Program-made: the position numbers and the translations under genes
Notes under the pieces: generated by a model
Told to the model about the DNA's origin: nothing
What the model saw: the letters and a program-made list of their open reading frames with translations, nothing else
Databases searched by the model: none
Shown here: positions 48,051 to 60,000 of the stretch, in pieces
Layout: every line of letters starts with the position of its first letter
Position numbering within the stretch: the stretch's first letter is position 1
NCBI GenBank assembly: GCA_963930655.1
Contig: OZ005610.1
Span: forward strand, 17,041,001 to 17,105,000
Source: Myrica gale
Taxonomy: Eukaryota; Streptophyta; Magnoliopsida; Fagales; Myricaceae
DNA: 64,000 nucleotides
Direction of reading: 5' to 3'

Positions 48051-51000
48051 TCAATAATCTCTTCTCCTACCGCTGGCAAGATCACCAACAAAACTGTCAT
48101 TATTTTCACACTGTTCCAAGTATTCATTGTAAGCAGGATTATATGCAGCCGCCATGCGCAGATACTTTGAAGCTTCAGTTTTCCGACCTTCGTTATATAG
48201 TGCACTGGAAAGCCAAATCCTCGTTTTCAACATACAATCGTGCAAGCGATTGGGACTAAACGAAATAGAAAGAGCCTAAACAAATGCAATAACTACTTCC
48301 TCACCTTGCAAGCAATACCAAACCATCAAAATAATGGACTTTGCTCCTCGGTTCATCTGGCTCTTTCAAACTTGCAACTCTTTCCAGATGTGCAATTCCT
48401 TCTTGTTTCTTCCCCTGTAAATGAAAACAAAAAATAAGCGTAGAAGCGATGAGTGCTTTAGTCTGCTGAGTCAAGTAAGAACTTAACGAGTGCACTTTAG
48501 CGGGGTCATAGAACTGAACCAAGAATAAAAACTAGGAAGGCAAGCAAAACTTATTCGATTTTATTGAGCCCCATACCTAAAGAACTTGAACAGATTCAAG
48601 ATTTATTTGAAATTATAGCTACGCATAAGAGTAAATAAAAACAAATAGTTTTTCTGAGCTTCACCTGCCGAATACGAGCAACACCAGCCCATTGAGATGA
48701 AAGAACTAAAAGATCAACATACTCGGCCGTTGCTGGGTCACCAGCAAGGAAAAGCTGAGAAGAAGTAAGCAACAGCTATGATTAATGCAGTGAGAATATA
48801 AAAATTCACAAAACAGTTTCTTGTAAAAACAAAAAAGTATCAAAGTGCAAGCATTAGAGAGATGTCAGTAGTTGATCAAAAGAAAGATCAGTCAAATCGG
48901 GGTCATAACTACGATCTGTTGCATGGTCTAAATTCAAGATCAAATTGAGGGCAGTAGGATGTTATAAACTAACAACTCAATTCATAATAACGTGGATATT
49001 TTATAAATGAATTGTTATATTATGATGTACGCTTTATTTCCTTCAGATTGTAGTATTGTTCCTTGTACAGAAGTTCCTATAAAAATGGGAAATGCCCTGC
49101 CTTTGAGTGCCAAACTACATAAAATCAGGCCATGTAATGCCTTTCCCATGTGGTTTTGGAGATGGTAGCCAAAAAAAAAATTAAAGATTTAGGGCTACAG
49201 AACCTATAAAAACATTCTGAACCTGTGTTCAGCGCATAACTCTATATTTCAAAGTAAAGAGCCAACAACAGACTTAGCCTTGAGAAAAGCTCATTTGGTT
49301 AATCTTTGACCAGATCCCTGTGATGATCATCACAGATAGCAAATAAGGAGTGAATGTTTCACCCAGAACAAACAACTTCGAAACTAAAGGAGAATTCCAA
49401 TCTGAAGCATAAATGAATTAGACCTTGGAAATAGCACGCTCAAAGTATCCAGTAGCCTCTGCAAGCTGTCCATCCTGCAATAAAGTCTGACCCTAACGAT
49501 CAAAGCTCTTATGTAATCCGGATCCTTGTCAAGTACAAGTCTGCAATCAAAAGTCGTTGATGGAATTTAACAAACTAAGGACTACTAATGCAATTCTAAC
49601 AGCCAAAGACAAAGCTATCACCTAGCATTGAAATATATAAGCTGAAAGCGCCACAAACAAAATCAATGAGAAAAAATTACCTTAGCAATGGAATGGCTCT
49701 TCCTTTTTCACCTTTGGCCAAGAGCTGGACTGAGAGCTGTCAATAATAGCAGATATGAATATAGTAAATACTTATAAGATCTTTAATTTTCATATAATGC
49801 ACCACGGTTTAAGAACATAGCCACACACAGCAAGCAGTTCTCTGGCGGACAAGCTCTGTACAGAAACTTTGCCCTGCTTTGTGGGAGAACCTACTGATAG
49901 TATTCCGGGATCAACAGCTTCTTTAGAACTTGCAGCAACAGTTGGAGCAACCTGGTCTGGTAACCCCAATTTTGCACGAACAGCGGGATGTCTGAGAGAT
50001 AGTTGCTGCAAAATTGGAAGTACGCAGATTGCTTTGAAAACTAATTAAGTAAAGCTTCTTTAAAGACTAATACTCATTTTCTCAAACTTGCTCAACAACA
50101 AGAACGGGCAGTGTGATCTCAGACTACACACCAAACTTAATGGAAACAAACTTATTTACATATCCAAATAAAGACTGTTGGACTTCAAATCATGGTTAGA
50201 ATGCAACTAATTCCGTTCATTTAAATGATCTATGCACGAAAAATTATTTGTTTCAAATGAAATTCAAAAAGAAATGACTGGATTCCCTATTTGAGAATTT
50301 AACTGTAGATTGATAACAGTAAAAACGAATCAAATTCTTTATTTGAGAACATAATTGTAAATTGACGACACGAGTAGATCGAATTTAGCTACCATCACAA
50401 GTAGGGCAATAAGAGGTTAATGTGTCTGCTGGCCAGCTGTTAGTTTTAGAACCACCGGTGGAAGCCCTATGGTAGATGGAAGTCTTATTTTAAGTACAAG
50501 ACTACATGAACTGAAAACATGTAGGTACTTCAAAATGTGTTGGATGCTCAAGTCTACATTCTTTCTTTTAACTAAGGTGCATTATATGTGGATTGTCAAG
50601 ATAATTATTGCATATCCATTTTAGGAGGTTCACAAACCGATTAAGCAGGATCATGTTTGAACCCCGGCTTGAGTTTAGTTATTTATAAATGAATTGGTAA
50701 ATGACAAACCTTTCATCAGCAATAGGGAGTGAATTCTTAAATTCTAAATATCTTCTTATGTTGGCAAGGTCATCAACTCCAGATGAACGGATTGTGTTAT
50801 TGTGTTTTCAAAAAGACTTTTAGGGGCTCACATCATTCAAGATTCAAGGTAAATCAAAGCCAGAAATTTTTGGATTGCTTGTGCATCCTTGAACCCAACA
50901 GCTAGAGCCTTAAGATTTCCTTTTTGATAATAGAGTTCAAAAATATTATCAGTTCCTGAGTGTATGTGATCTAATGAGATAACGAAAAATGTTCATACCA

Positions 51001-54000
51001 TCCATTTTGACTCGAGGACTGGTACGCTTGCAACCTATTCTTTTTTTTTGATAAGTAAGAAATTTTATTAGAAAAAGCGAAAGCAGTACAAGGGACTATT
51101 CTTCAAAAGGCCTATGATCATGTGAATTGGAAGTTTCTTTTGTATCTCCTTCGCAGATGCGGCTTTGGTGAAAAATGGTGTCGTTGGATCGAGTTCTGCA
51201 TCTCAACGGTGAAGTTTCTGTGATTGTCAATGGCTGCCCGCGAGGTTTTTTCAGTAGTTCCCGTGGTTTGAGACAAGGTGACCCCCTTTCTCCTCTCCTT
51301 TTGTTTTGGTTATGGAAGCCTTTAGTCGTATGATAAGGAGAGTGGTTGAGTTCGGGGGTATTGACGTTAGCTCCCTAAGCAATTTACCCCCTGACCTACC
51401 CGGAGACTTGCTGCCCAACCCCCTCTCCATCTCCAAGGCAGTAAACAAATTCAAAAGATCAGTTTCATAACCAACACAAAATACCCCCACCAAATGCCGA
51501 AAAGATGAAACCATCTCTAAAACCCATCCGGAGGGTTCACCCAACCCCGCACCATCAAACCTCTTATCCCCCGAAAGCAAAGTCCTTAAGGGCGCAACAC
51601 AACATTCACCACCCCCTGCCTCCAGAGTCACCAACTCCCCACCCGACCCCTCCACATGTTGCTGAACAGGGGGGAGCCACCACCTCCCTAAGCTGGAGAG
51701 AAGGAGGATCCACCGAATAGGGAAAGGAAGAAGAAGAGGCCATGGGTTGCTGCAGAGGCTTCGCACAAGACACCAAAGCCTGCTCCAAACTTCCCGAACG
51801 AGAGGCACCCCCAAATCAGAGATAGAGCCCACCGAAAACCCAACAGCCTGCGCGGAAGTAGGTGACAGCACCTTGCCAGACACCAGCAACTCCCCACCAC
51901 CCACATCGGCAACCCCCGAAAAAAGCCCAGGCTGCCGAACCTCAGAGGTAACGAGGGAGTCGCACGCAACAAGCAACTCCTTTGCATGCGTCGACCCATC
52001 GGAGCCAAGACCCGAAGCAGCCACGACCAGAACCTCAGAGTCAGCCAACAGACTCGCCGGCGGCGACGAAGCCTCCACCGTGACAGCCGAGGCTCCGTCG
52101 GCAAAGAGCTCCCCATTTAGCTCCAACCCAGACAAATCAGGAGTCTCGACGAGCGCCAAAAGAACCTCCTGGGTATGATGAAAGACTGGGCCATTCTCAA
52201 CCAGCGGCCCACAGCCCACATCCAAAGGGCTAGCGTTATTCCGGCCCAAACCCTCCTCCAATTGACCATCGACAATTCGCCCTAGACCAGAGCCCAAGCC
52301 CACCGCGGTCGACCCACCAGAGAAGATCACCCCAGGATGCTGGGCCTCCAGTTTGAAACTACAAACCAAACAGCATAAGCCACGGTTCGGCTCGTGCATG
52401 CGCTCCAAGGCCCCTTTCGTAATTTTCAACAGCACGAAGAGAGTATCCAGCTCAGCTTGAATTTGCATTAAATGCGCCCTGAGCGCCCCGTCAGAAGAAG
52501 CCGCCAACGCAGTCCGCTCCTTCAAAATACGACTATGGGAATCCACAAAACCAACCACGCTCTCTGCATGCGCCGGCTTCTGCAATTGCACGCTACCCAC
52601 GTCACCCTGGACTTGACTCAACGCAAGCTTCTCCCCCACCTTCGTCTCCGGTAAACCAGACCGCAACATATCGGCAAAGGAGATGCCATTCTTGACCGAA
52701 GAACCCACAGACCTCCTCCGCATACGTCGAAGGTCTCCAATGACCGATATAAGCTCTTCACATGTCGAAACAAAGGACTGCCACCCAGCACTTGATTTTC
52801 CCTCCGGAACCATCACCACCCCACGACGGTGTCTGTCCCCGAATTCTACCAGAGCAATATACTTTCCATTCTTGTTCGAGCACTTCTGGGCAAGAAACGC
52901 ACGCGAAGATTCGTTAAATCTTTCAGAAAAATCTTTGGAATTCATGGACTCCACCAGTTTTCCAAAAAAGTTCGACAACCAAATCACTCCGTATTTTCCA
53001 AGACGAATAGAACTCTGCAGATTTCTGCTGTTTTCTGTCAGCGTCACCACACCAAACGAGCTCACGGAGAAATGGAAAATCTTAGCCTCAATAACTAAAC
53101 TGCGAAAGAAAGCCATGGGGCACTAATCTTCGGAGATTTCAGAAGTGCAAGACCTAAAAGAGCAATCCCCAACAGCCGCTTGCAACCTATTCGAAAGCAA
53201 TTGAGGTCAACTAATTGACTACTTAATAACCTGACAAGTATATAAAAAGCTCGAATCAAATTTTCCGTATTATGTTCTGAAAAACATTAGTGAACCCAAT
53301 TGGCAAAATAGCAGGCAAACGAACAAGCATATAATCAAGCACTAGATGTTTCAAAAGAATTAATCATCTGAATAATAATACAAATGATTCTTCCATTCTA
53401 GAATAAACAGAAATCTGAGAAAGAGAAAAAGAAAAAGAAATTTGAATAGCACTACTCAAAAAGTTTCAATCTTCTTATAACACAATAATGTAAAAGCAAG
53501 AAAAGAGAAGGCAGAAAATGCAGCAGCACCTATCGTAGGAACTTCTCACCCCTATTTTTTGCCACAATATCTAAGACAGGTTCTAACTACACGTGATCCA
53601 ACAACCGAAGAATTTTTGTATGCATAATGATCAACCTTTCCATTTTCTATCTCGTTCTTTTCTTCTGGGGGGTGGCAGGGGCTAAAGGAAAGTAAAGATA
53701 TATCTATAATTTCTTTGGTGTCCACTTGATTTAATTACATGAAACTTGCACAGATGAAAGGCAGAAAAAAATTGGTGAAGGAAGAATCCAGTAGGCAACC
53801 ATGAATTTATATAACCTTTTAATTAACTATCAATGTTTTCTCTCCTTCGCTCCATTTCATCAGGGACGCACAACTTTGTTTGAGAATATTGATACCTAAA
53901 TAAACAAGGTACTATTGGATGCAAAGCGAAAAACTCTTATTCTAACCAGAGAAAGAAAGTGGTGACTCACCTGAATGATAGTTAAGGAACTATTAGTAAT

Positions 54001-57000
54001 CCAATAGACAAGACTCCCCTGCAAAAACAAAGTAAATTGGTTTCTGCTTTAAGAAGGGGAAAGGAAAATGAGAAGGGGACTATTCTCACAAAAAAGCATT
54101 AGCAGCAAACAAAGTAGGTGAAAAGAATTTGTATCTTGTAACTGAAAAAGAACAACTTTTACTTCTCGGAAGGATGCAACATAATCTAGTTGTTTCTATG
54201 GAGGAATACTTCATTGCTGCAGAACTGCAAAGTTTCCTGATGGGGCGCCTATACTAAGTGTGGCTTGCATTGTATGGGAGAGAAAGAAAAAACAATGGCA
54301 AGCCCTATATTGTCCTTTGGTTATCCAGAAAATTTGTGGACATGAAGAAAAGAAAATAGATATTTAATCTTTTTTTTTACCATCTTTTACCTAATCTCAC
54401 CTGCTCTGAAGAAAAATAGAAAGAAATATAAAAAAAGGCTGGAACATCATCCCCCGCTCTATTTTCTTTTATGCTCTCCCTATTTAGACAAACAATGGAG
54501 AATAACATACACCAAACTTTTCTTCTACAGTGGTAAACCAAGCACACTCTTATTTTGAAAGATTTGTATGGTCTTTGCCAATCTTGTCTAGCCTTGGCAT
54601 TCATAATCTTTCTTCCACATCTGACTTAAAACATTATTAATTACCCTGTCAACTGTCCTTGTCATTAATTCTATAAGTAATGGAAGCCATAGAGATAGAT
54701 AATCCCATGAAGCAACTTATAAATCCTGTGCCTGCTCCATACCAAGTGGGAAAGGGGTAATCTTTTATGTATGTAATATCCCTAATAATAATATACTGAC
54801 TGAAACCGGAAAAGTAAAGGAGTTTTTCTTGGTCCTGCCTATTTAATCAAGGCCCACATCTAACAGTTTTTCCATAGACTAACAGCAGAATATGGCTCCA
54901 GACAACTGGATGCCCGAATCTTACTAAAGACAGCCAAAGAGAGTAATATCTAAGTGTTAAGCAATGAAATTCACTTGAAACATAGACACATAACTCGTGA
55001 CAATATGATTGTTGTAAAGCAAGAAAAATGGATTTCCCGGGAAATCTTACATTATAACTTTAAACATGGAAGTTACATCACACGTGACATGAAGATCGCT
55101 GCAAACAAAGCAAAATGGATTTTTACCCGTGTAGTTTTACCTGAGGAATACAGTAACCAGTAAAAAATAGGGGTAGAGTGAGAAAATCCAGATAGAACTT
55201 GTAGTACTGCAAGAAGAAAGAGAAGTACAATTAGCCAAGTAACAGTTGTATATAGGACCAGTGAAAAGAAAGACGTGTAAAAGTTGTAAAAAAACCAAAA
55301 TATGCAGCATAAGAAAAAATATTGCCGCAATATTTACACAATTTTTACTCATTTTTGGTTATCAATTCAAGAAAACCAACACATTCGGCTTAACAATATC
55401 ATAGGAATGTGTACGAGATTTCTATCTACTCACTTTCGCTAATAAGCCAAACAGGCCACTCAGTTTCCCAACTGAAGATGTCCCCAAAGAAACCTGGTAA
55501 ATTGATCAATTGAAAGTTAGCATTGTTCTATATTATAGATAAGACTGAATTTTCAAAATATGCACCAATGATAATACGTCACAAGAAATTTCATATTTTG
55601 AGATGATTTGACAAGAGTATCGGCAACAAAACCTTTTTCAGTAACATCCTGGCATAGCGGAGGCAAATTATGCTATCCACCACCTTACAAATTTAGGGCC
55701 GTTAAACTTGAATGATATGAAATGTCAATGGTAGCAGTGCTTGGGTTGAAGCCAGGGTGATCAATAGGAATACAAGAAACAACTTGTATGCAGAGTCAAC
55801 AATATTTTAAAGTTCTCAGGTGGCAAGCTACAACTAAGCAGACTAAGTGCAACAGACACGAAAGGGTTGAACTGATATGCGAATGTGACTGGCAATAAAC
55901 TGTAGAATTACAAAGCAGTATAAACAAGGTGGCAAGCAAATTCTTAACTTCAGGGGAAGTACTGTAACCATTTATACCCCCTAGAGAGTTAGTTACACGT
56001 TAAAATCAGTCAATGACAAGTTGCTCTTGCATGTCATCTGAAGTAATGCATAGGAGATATGTGTCAAAATACTTACCATCAAAATCAACAAAGTTATACT
56101 AATTTAACCTGGATGCTTTGAAACACAGGAATCTACCAACCTGTTCAGATTTAAAAGCATTGTGGAAAAACCAAATCAACACAGCTGTAAGTTAGCAGTT
56201 TCATTTGCATGTACATGCCTGTAATAACATTATCACCACCATCCTTATTATTTTACTCATAACAATCTATCTCGTCATCATTTTTTTCAAAAGAAAAGAA
56301 AAAAAAGAGTACACAATACATCACAAAAGTTTTGTAAGACTTTTTTTTTTATAAGTAAGAATAACTTTATTGAAAAAACAAAAACAAATAGCTATACTGA
56401 AAACCTACTCCAAACAAGCTACAAAGCTAAGAAAATCGGCAAAATCAGAAAAAGAAGAGCCCAAAACAGCATTGGCCCAAAGAAAAAGGGAACTCAACAA
56501 CAAACCCGTCTAAAGACAAGAAAGAATTCTCAAAACACCTCACATTCCTCTCCCTCCAAATAACCAACCAAATACACAAAGGAATCATCTTCCAAACCCT
56601 CGAAGCAAGAGGGTTGATGAACTTCCGTTTCGCCCCATAAGCTTGGTTGGGGGTGTTTACAAGATTTTGGCAAAAGTGCTTGCTACTCGTTTGAAGCCTG
56701 TTATGGACCAGATCATTTCCTCATCTCAGAATGCTTTTGTGAAAGGTAGACAGATTTTAGATCCTGTGTTGATTGCTAATGAGTGTATTGATTTGAGGTT
56801 GAGGTCTAATGTGCCTGGCATGTTGTGTAAATTGGATATCCAGAAAGCATATGACCATGTCAATTGGCAGTTCCTATTGTATCTGTTGAGGTGATGCGGT
56901 TTTGGGGAGCGGTGGTGTAGGTGGATGGAGTTTTGCATTTCTTCAGTTCGATTTTCGGTAATGGTGAATGGTTCCCCTGAAGGTTTTTTTGGCAGCTCTA

Positions 57001-60000
57001 GGGGATTGCGTCAAGGAGATCCGCTTTCTCCCTTTTTGTTTGTGCTCATTATGGAAGCTTTTAATAGAATGTTGAGTCGGGTGGTGGACAGGGGGTCTCT
57101 TCTGGGTTTTGAGGTTGGTGGCAGGGGGAGTGGAGGCATGAGTATCTCTCACCTTCTGTTCGCTGATGATACTTTAATTTTATGTGGGGCGGAGGTGAGT
57201 CACTTTCGTAATCTCCGATGTTTATTGTTGTGCTTTGAGGCGGTTTCGGGATTACGAGTTAACCTCTCCAAAACTGAGGTCATTCCTGTTGGGGGAGGTG
57301 GGCAATATTCAGGAGTTGGCTGCTATTCTTGGGTGCCGGGTGTCGTCGCTGCCTACTACCTATCTTGGGTTGCCTTTGGGAGCGCGTTTCAAGAATAGGC
57401 AGATTTGGGATGGCATTATTGAGAGAACGGAACGTCGATTAGCAGGGTGGAAACGACTCTACCTTTCGAAGGGCGGTAGACTCACGTTGATCAAGTCTAC
57501 ACTCTCTAATCTCCCAACCTACTTTCTATCTCTCTTTCCTATTCCGTTAGGAGTTGCTACTAGATTGGAAAAGATCCAGAGGGCCTTTTTGTGGGGTGGT
57601 GCTGGAGATGAGCACAAGTTTCATCTTGTTAGATGGGAGCAAGTTTGTTCTCCTCTAAGTAGTGGAGGGCTGGGTATAAGGCGACTCCATCTGTTCAATA
57701 GAGCTTTATTGGGCAAGTGGTTGTGGCGGTTTGCCTTGGAAAGGGATAGCTTGTGGCGGGCTGTTGTAGAGACCAAGTATGGTTGTGTTTTGGGAGGGTG
57801 GAGCACCGAGGCGATCAATGGTTCCTATGGAGTGAGTCTATGGAAGCACATCAGTAAGGGTTGGCCCTTTCTTTCTGGGCAAACTCGTTTCTCGGTGGGG
57901 TGTGGCCTTAGAGTGAGGTTTTGGCATGATTTATGGTGTGGTGATAGGCCTTTGAAGGTAGCCTTCCCTCTTTTGTTTTGTCTTGCTAGTCACAAGGATG
58001 CGATGGTAGCGGATTATTTGGAGAGTGCTTCCGGTTTTGAGGTGTGGAATATCCAATACGCTAGAACAGCCAACGATTGGGAGATTGATGACTTTACTGC
58101 TTTCTTTACTTTGCTGTCCTCTCTGACACTTAGGAGAAGGGATGACGACAAACTACTTTGGCAGGGTGCAAAGAATGGGGTCTTTTCTGTTAAGTCGCTA
58201 TATGGGCTCCTTGTTTAGCGGTCTAGGGCGGGTTTTCCATGGAAACAGATCTGGAAGACTGCTGCTCCGCCTCGTGTTTCGTTCTTTGTGTGGGAAGCGG
58301 TTCATGGGAAGGTCTTAACCATCAACAATTTACGAAGAAGGGGTTTTTGCTTGATTAATTGGTGTTATCTATGCAAAAATGACGGGGAGTCGGTGGATCA
58401 TTTGCTCCTTCACTGTTTGGTTGCTAGAGAGCTGTGGGTGCATATGCTAAGTATTGTCAACTATCATTGGGTGATGCCTAGGAGGGTGGGTGAGGTTTTG
58501 AAGTGTTGGAAGCGGCAGTTTGCCAATCCCTTAGCGTCGTTTGTGTGGAAATTGATTCCATCGTGCATTTGGTGGAGCTTATGGGGGGAAAGGAACGGTC
58601 GTTGCTTTGAAGATTCGGGGTTGTCCTTAGTTTGTTTGAAAGGAAAAATGTTGCAGACCTTGTTTCTGTGGGCTAATGGGGTGCTGGGTTCTTCTTTTGT
58701 AGACTTTAATGATTTTCTTAGTTTCCTTGCTTGTTTATCGTTAGTAGGTTGAGTACAGCCTTTGTACTGCTCTGTCTTTTCCTTTTTCTTTTTTTCAATC
58801 AATAAAAGCTTTCCTTACTTATAAAAAAAAAACAAAACAGCACCTCAATCACCTTAGAAGTCATAACCTAACAATAATTCGAAATGCTAAGCACATGAGA
58901 CCATAAAGCCCTAGCAACATCACAATGTAGAAGAACGTGAGCCACCGATTCCCCATTGCACCTACAAAGGTAGCACCAATCAAGTAAGCAAAGACCCATC
59001 CTCCTCAAATTATCTATGGTCAAAAGTCTTGCATGCGCCGCCTCCCATACAAAGGAGACTCGCATAGGAACAAGGGACCTCCAAATTTGCCCCCACGGAA
59101 AAAACATAATGGGGCTACAAGAAAGGAGTCCATACATCGATTTCACCGAGAATATGTCATTCTTGGTGCCTATCCAGCGCATCTTATCGTCAACCCCACT
59201 CCTCAAGGGCGTGGAATAAAGGAGAGTAGAAAGCCGAAAAAAGCTCAACTTCCCAATCATTCGAAGCCCTAAAAAACGGAACATTCCAAGCTCCCAGACC
59301 AGAATTCCCCTCCCAATAATCCGCCACCCAAGCATCCTTATTATTAGCAATAGAAAAGAGGGACGGGAAGGCAAGCCACAAGGGTCTCTCCCCACACCAA
59401 AGGTCACTCCAAAAGCAAACTCTATTACTACGACCAGCCTCAAACCTAATGAAGTGGCTTAATGGGGATAAAGCCCCTGGTCCGGACGGTTTCTCCTTAA
59501 CTTTCTATCAATCTTGTTAGGATGTTGTCAAGGGTGATGTTATTTCCATGTTTAATGAGTTTACTCAGGTCGGAAAATTTGTTAAAAGTCTCAATGCCAC
59601 TTTCATTGTCCTGACCCCGAAGAAGCATGAGGCTGTGGAGCTTAAGGATTTTCGTACTATTAGCCTTGTGGGAGGGGTCTACAAAATCTTGGCGAAAGTT
59701 TTGGCTAATAGGCTTAAGCTGGTTTTGGGTTCCATTATCTCGTCTTCTCAGAGTGCTTTTGTGAGGGGTAGACAAATTTTGGATTCGATGCTGATTGTGA
59801 GCGAGTGCATTGACTCTAGGATGCACTCTAATTTGCCTGGCATGTTTTGCAAGCTCGATATCCATAAGGCTTATGATCATGTCAATTGGAGCTTCCTCCT
59901 TTACTTGTTGCGAAGGTGTGACTTTGGAATTAAGTGGTGTAGATGGATGGAGTTTTGTATTTCTTCTCCAAGATATTCGGTGATGGTGAATGGGTCTCCT

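Noticed and set aside
51251..53116. Longest open frame in the window (621 codons) as a host gene
   Set aside because: It lies wholly between LINE target duplications, begins with a LINE ORF1 N-terminus and ends in an antisense RT segment.
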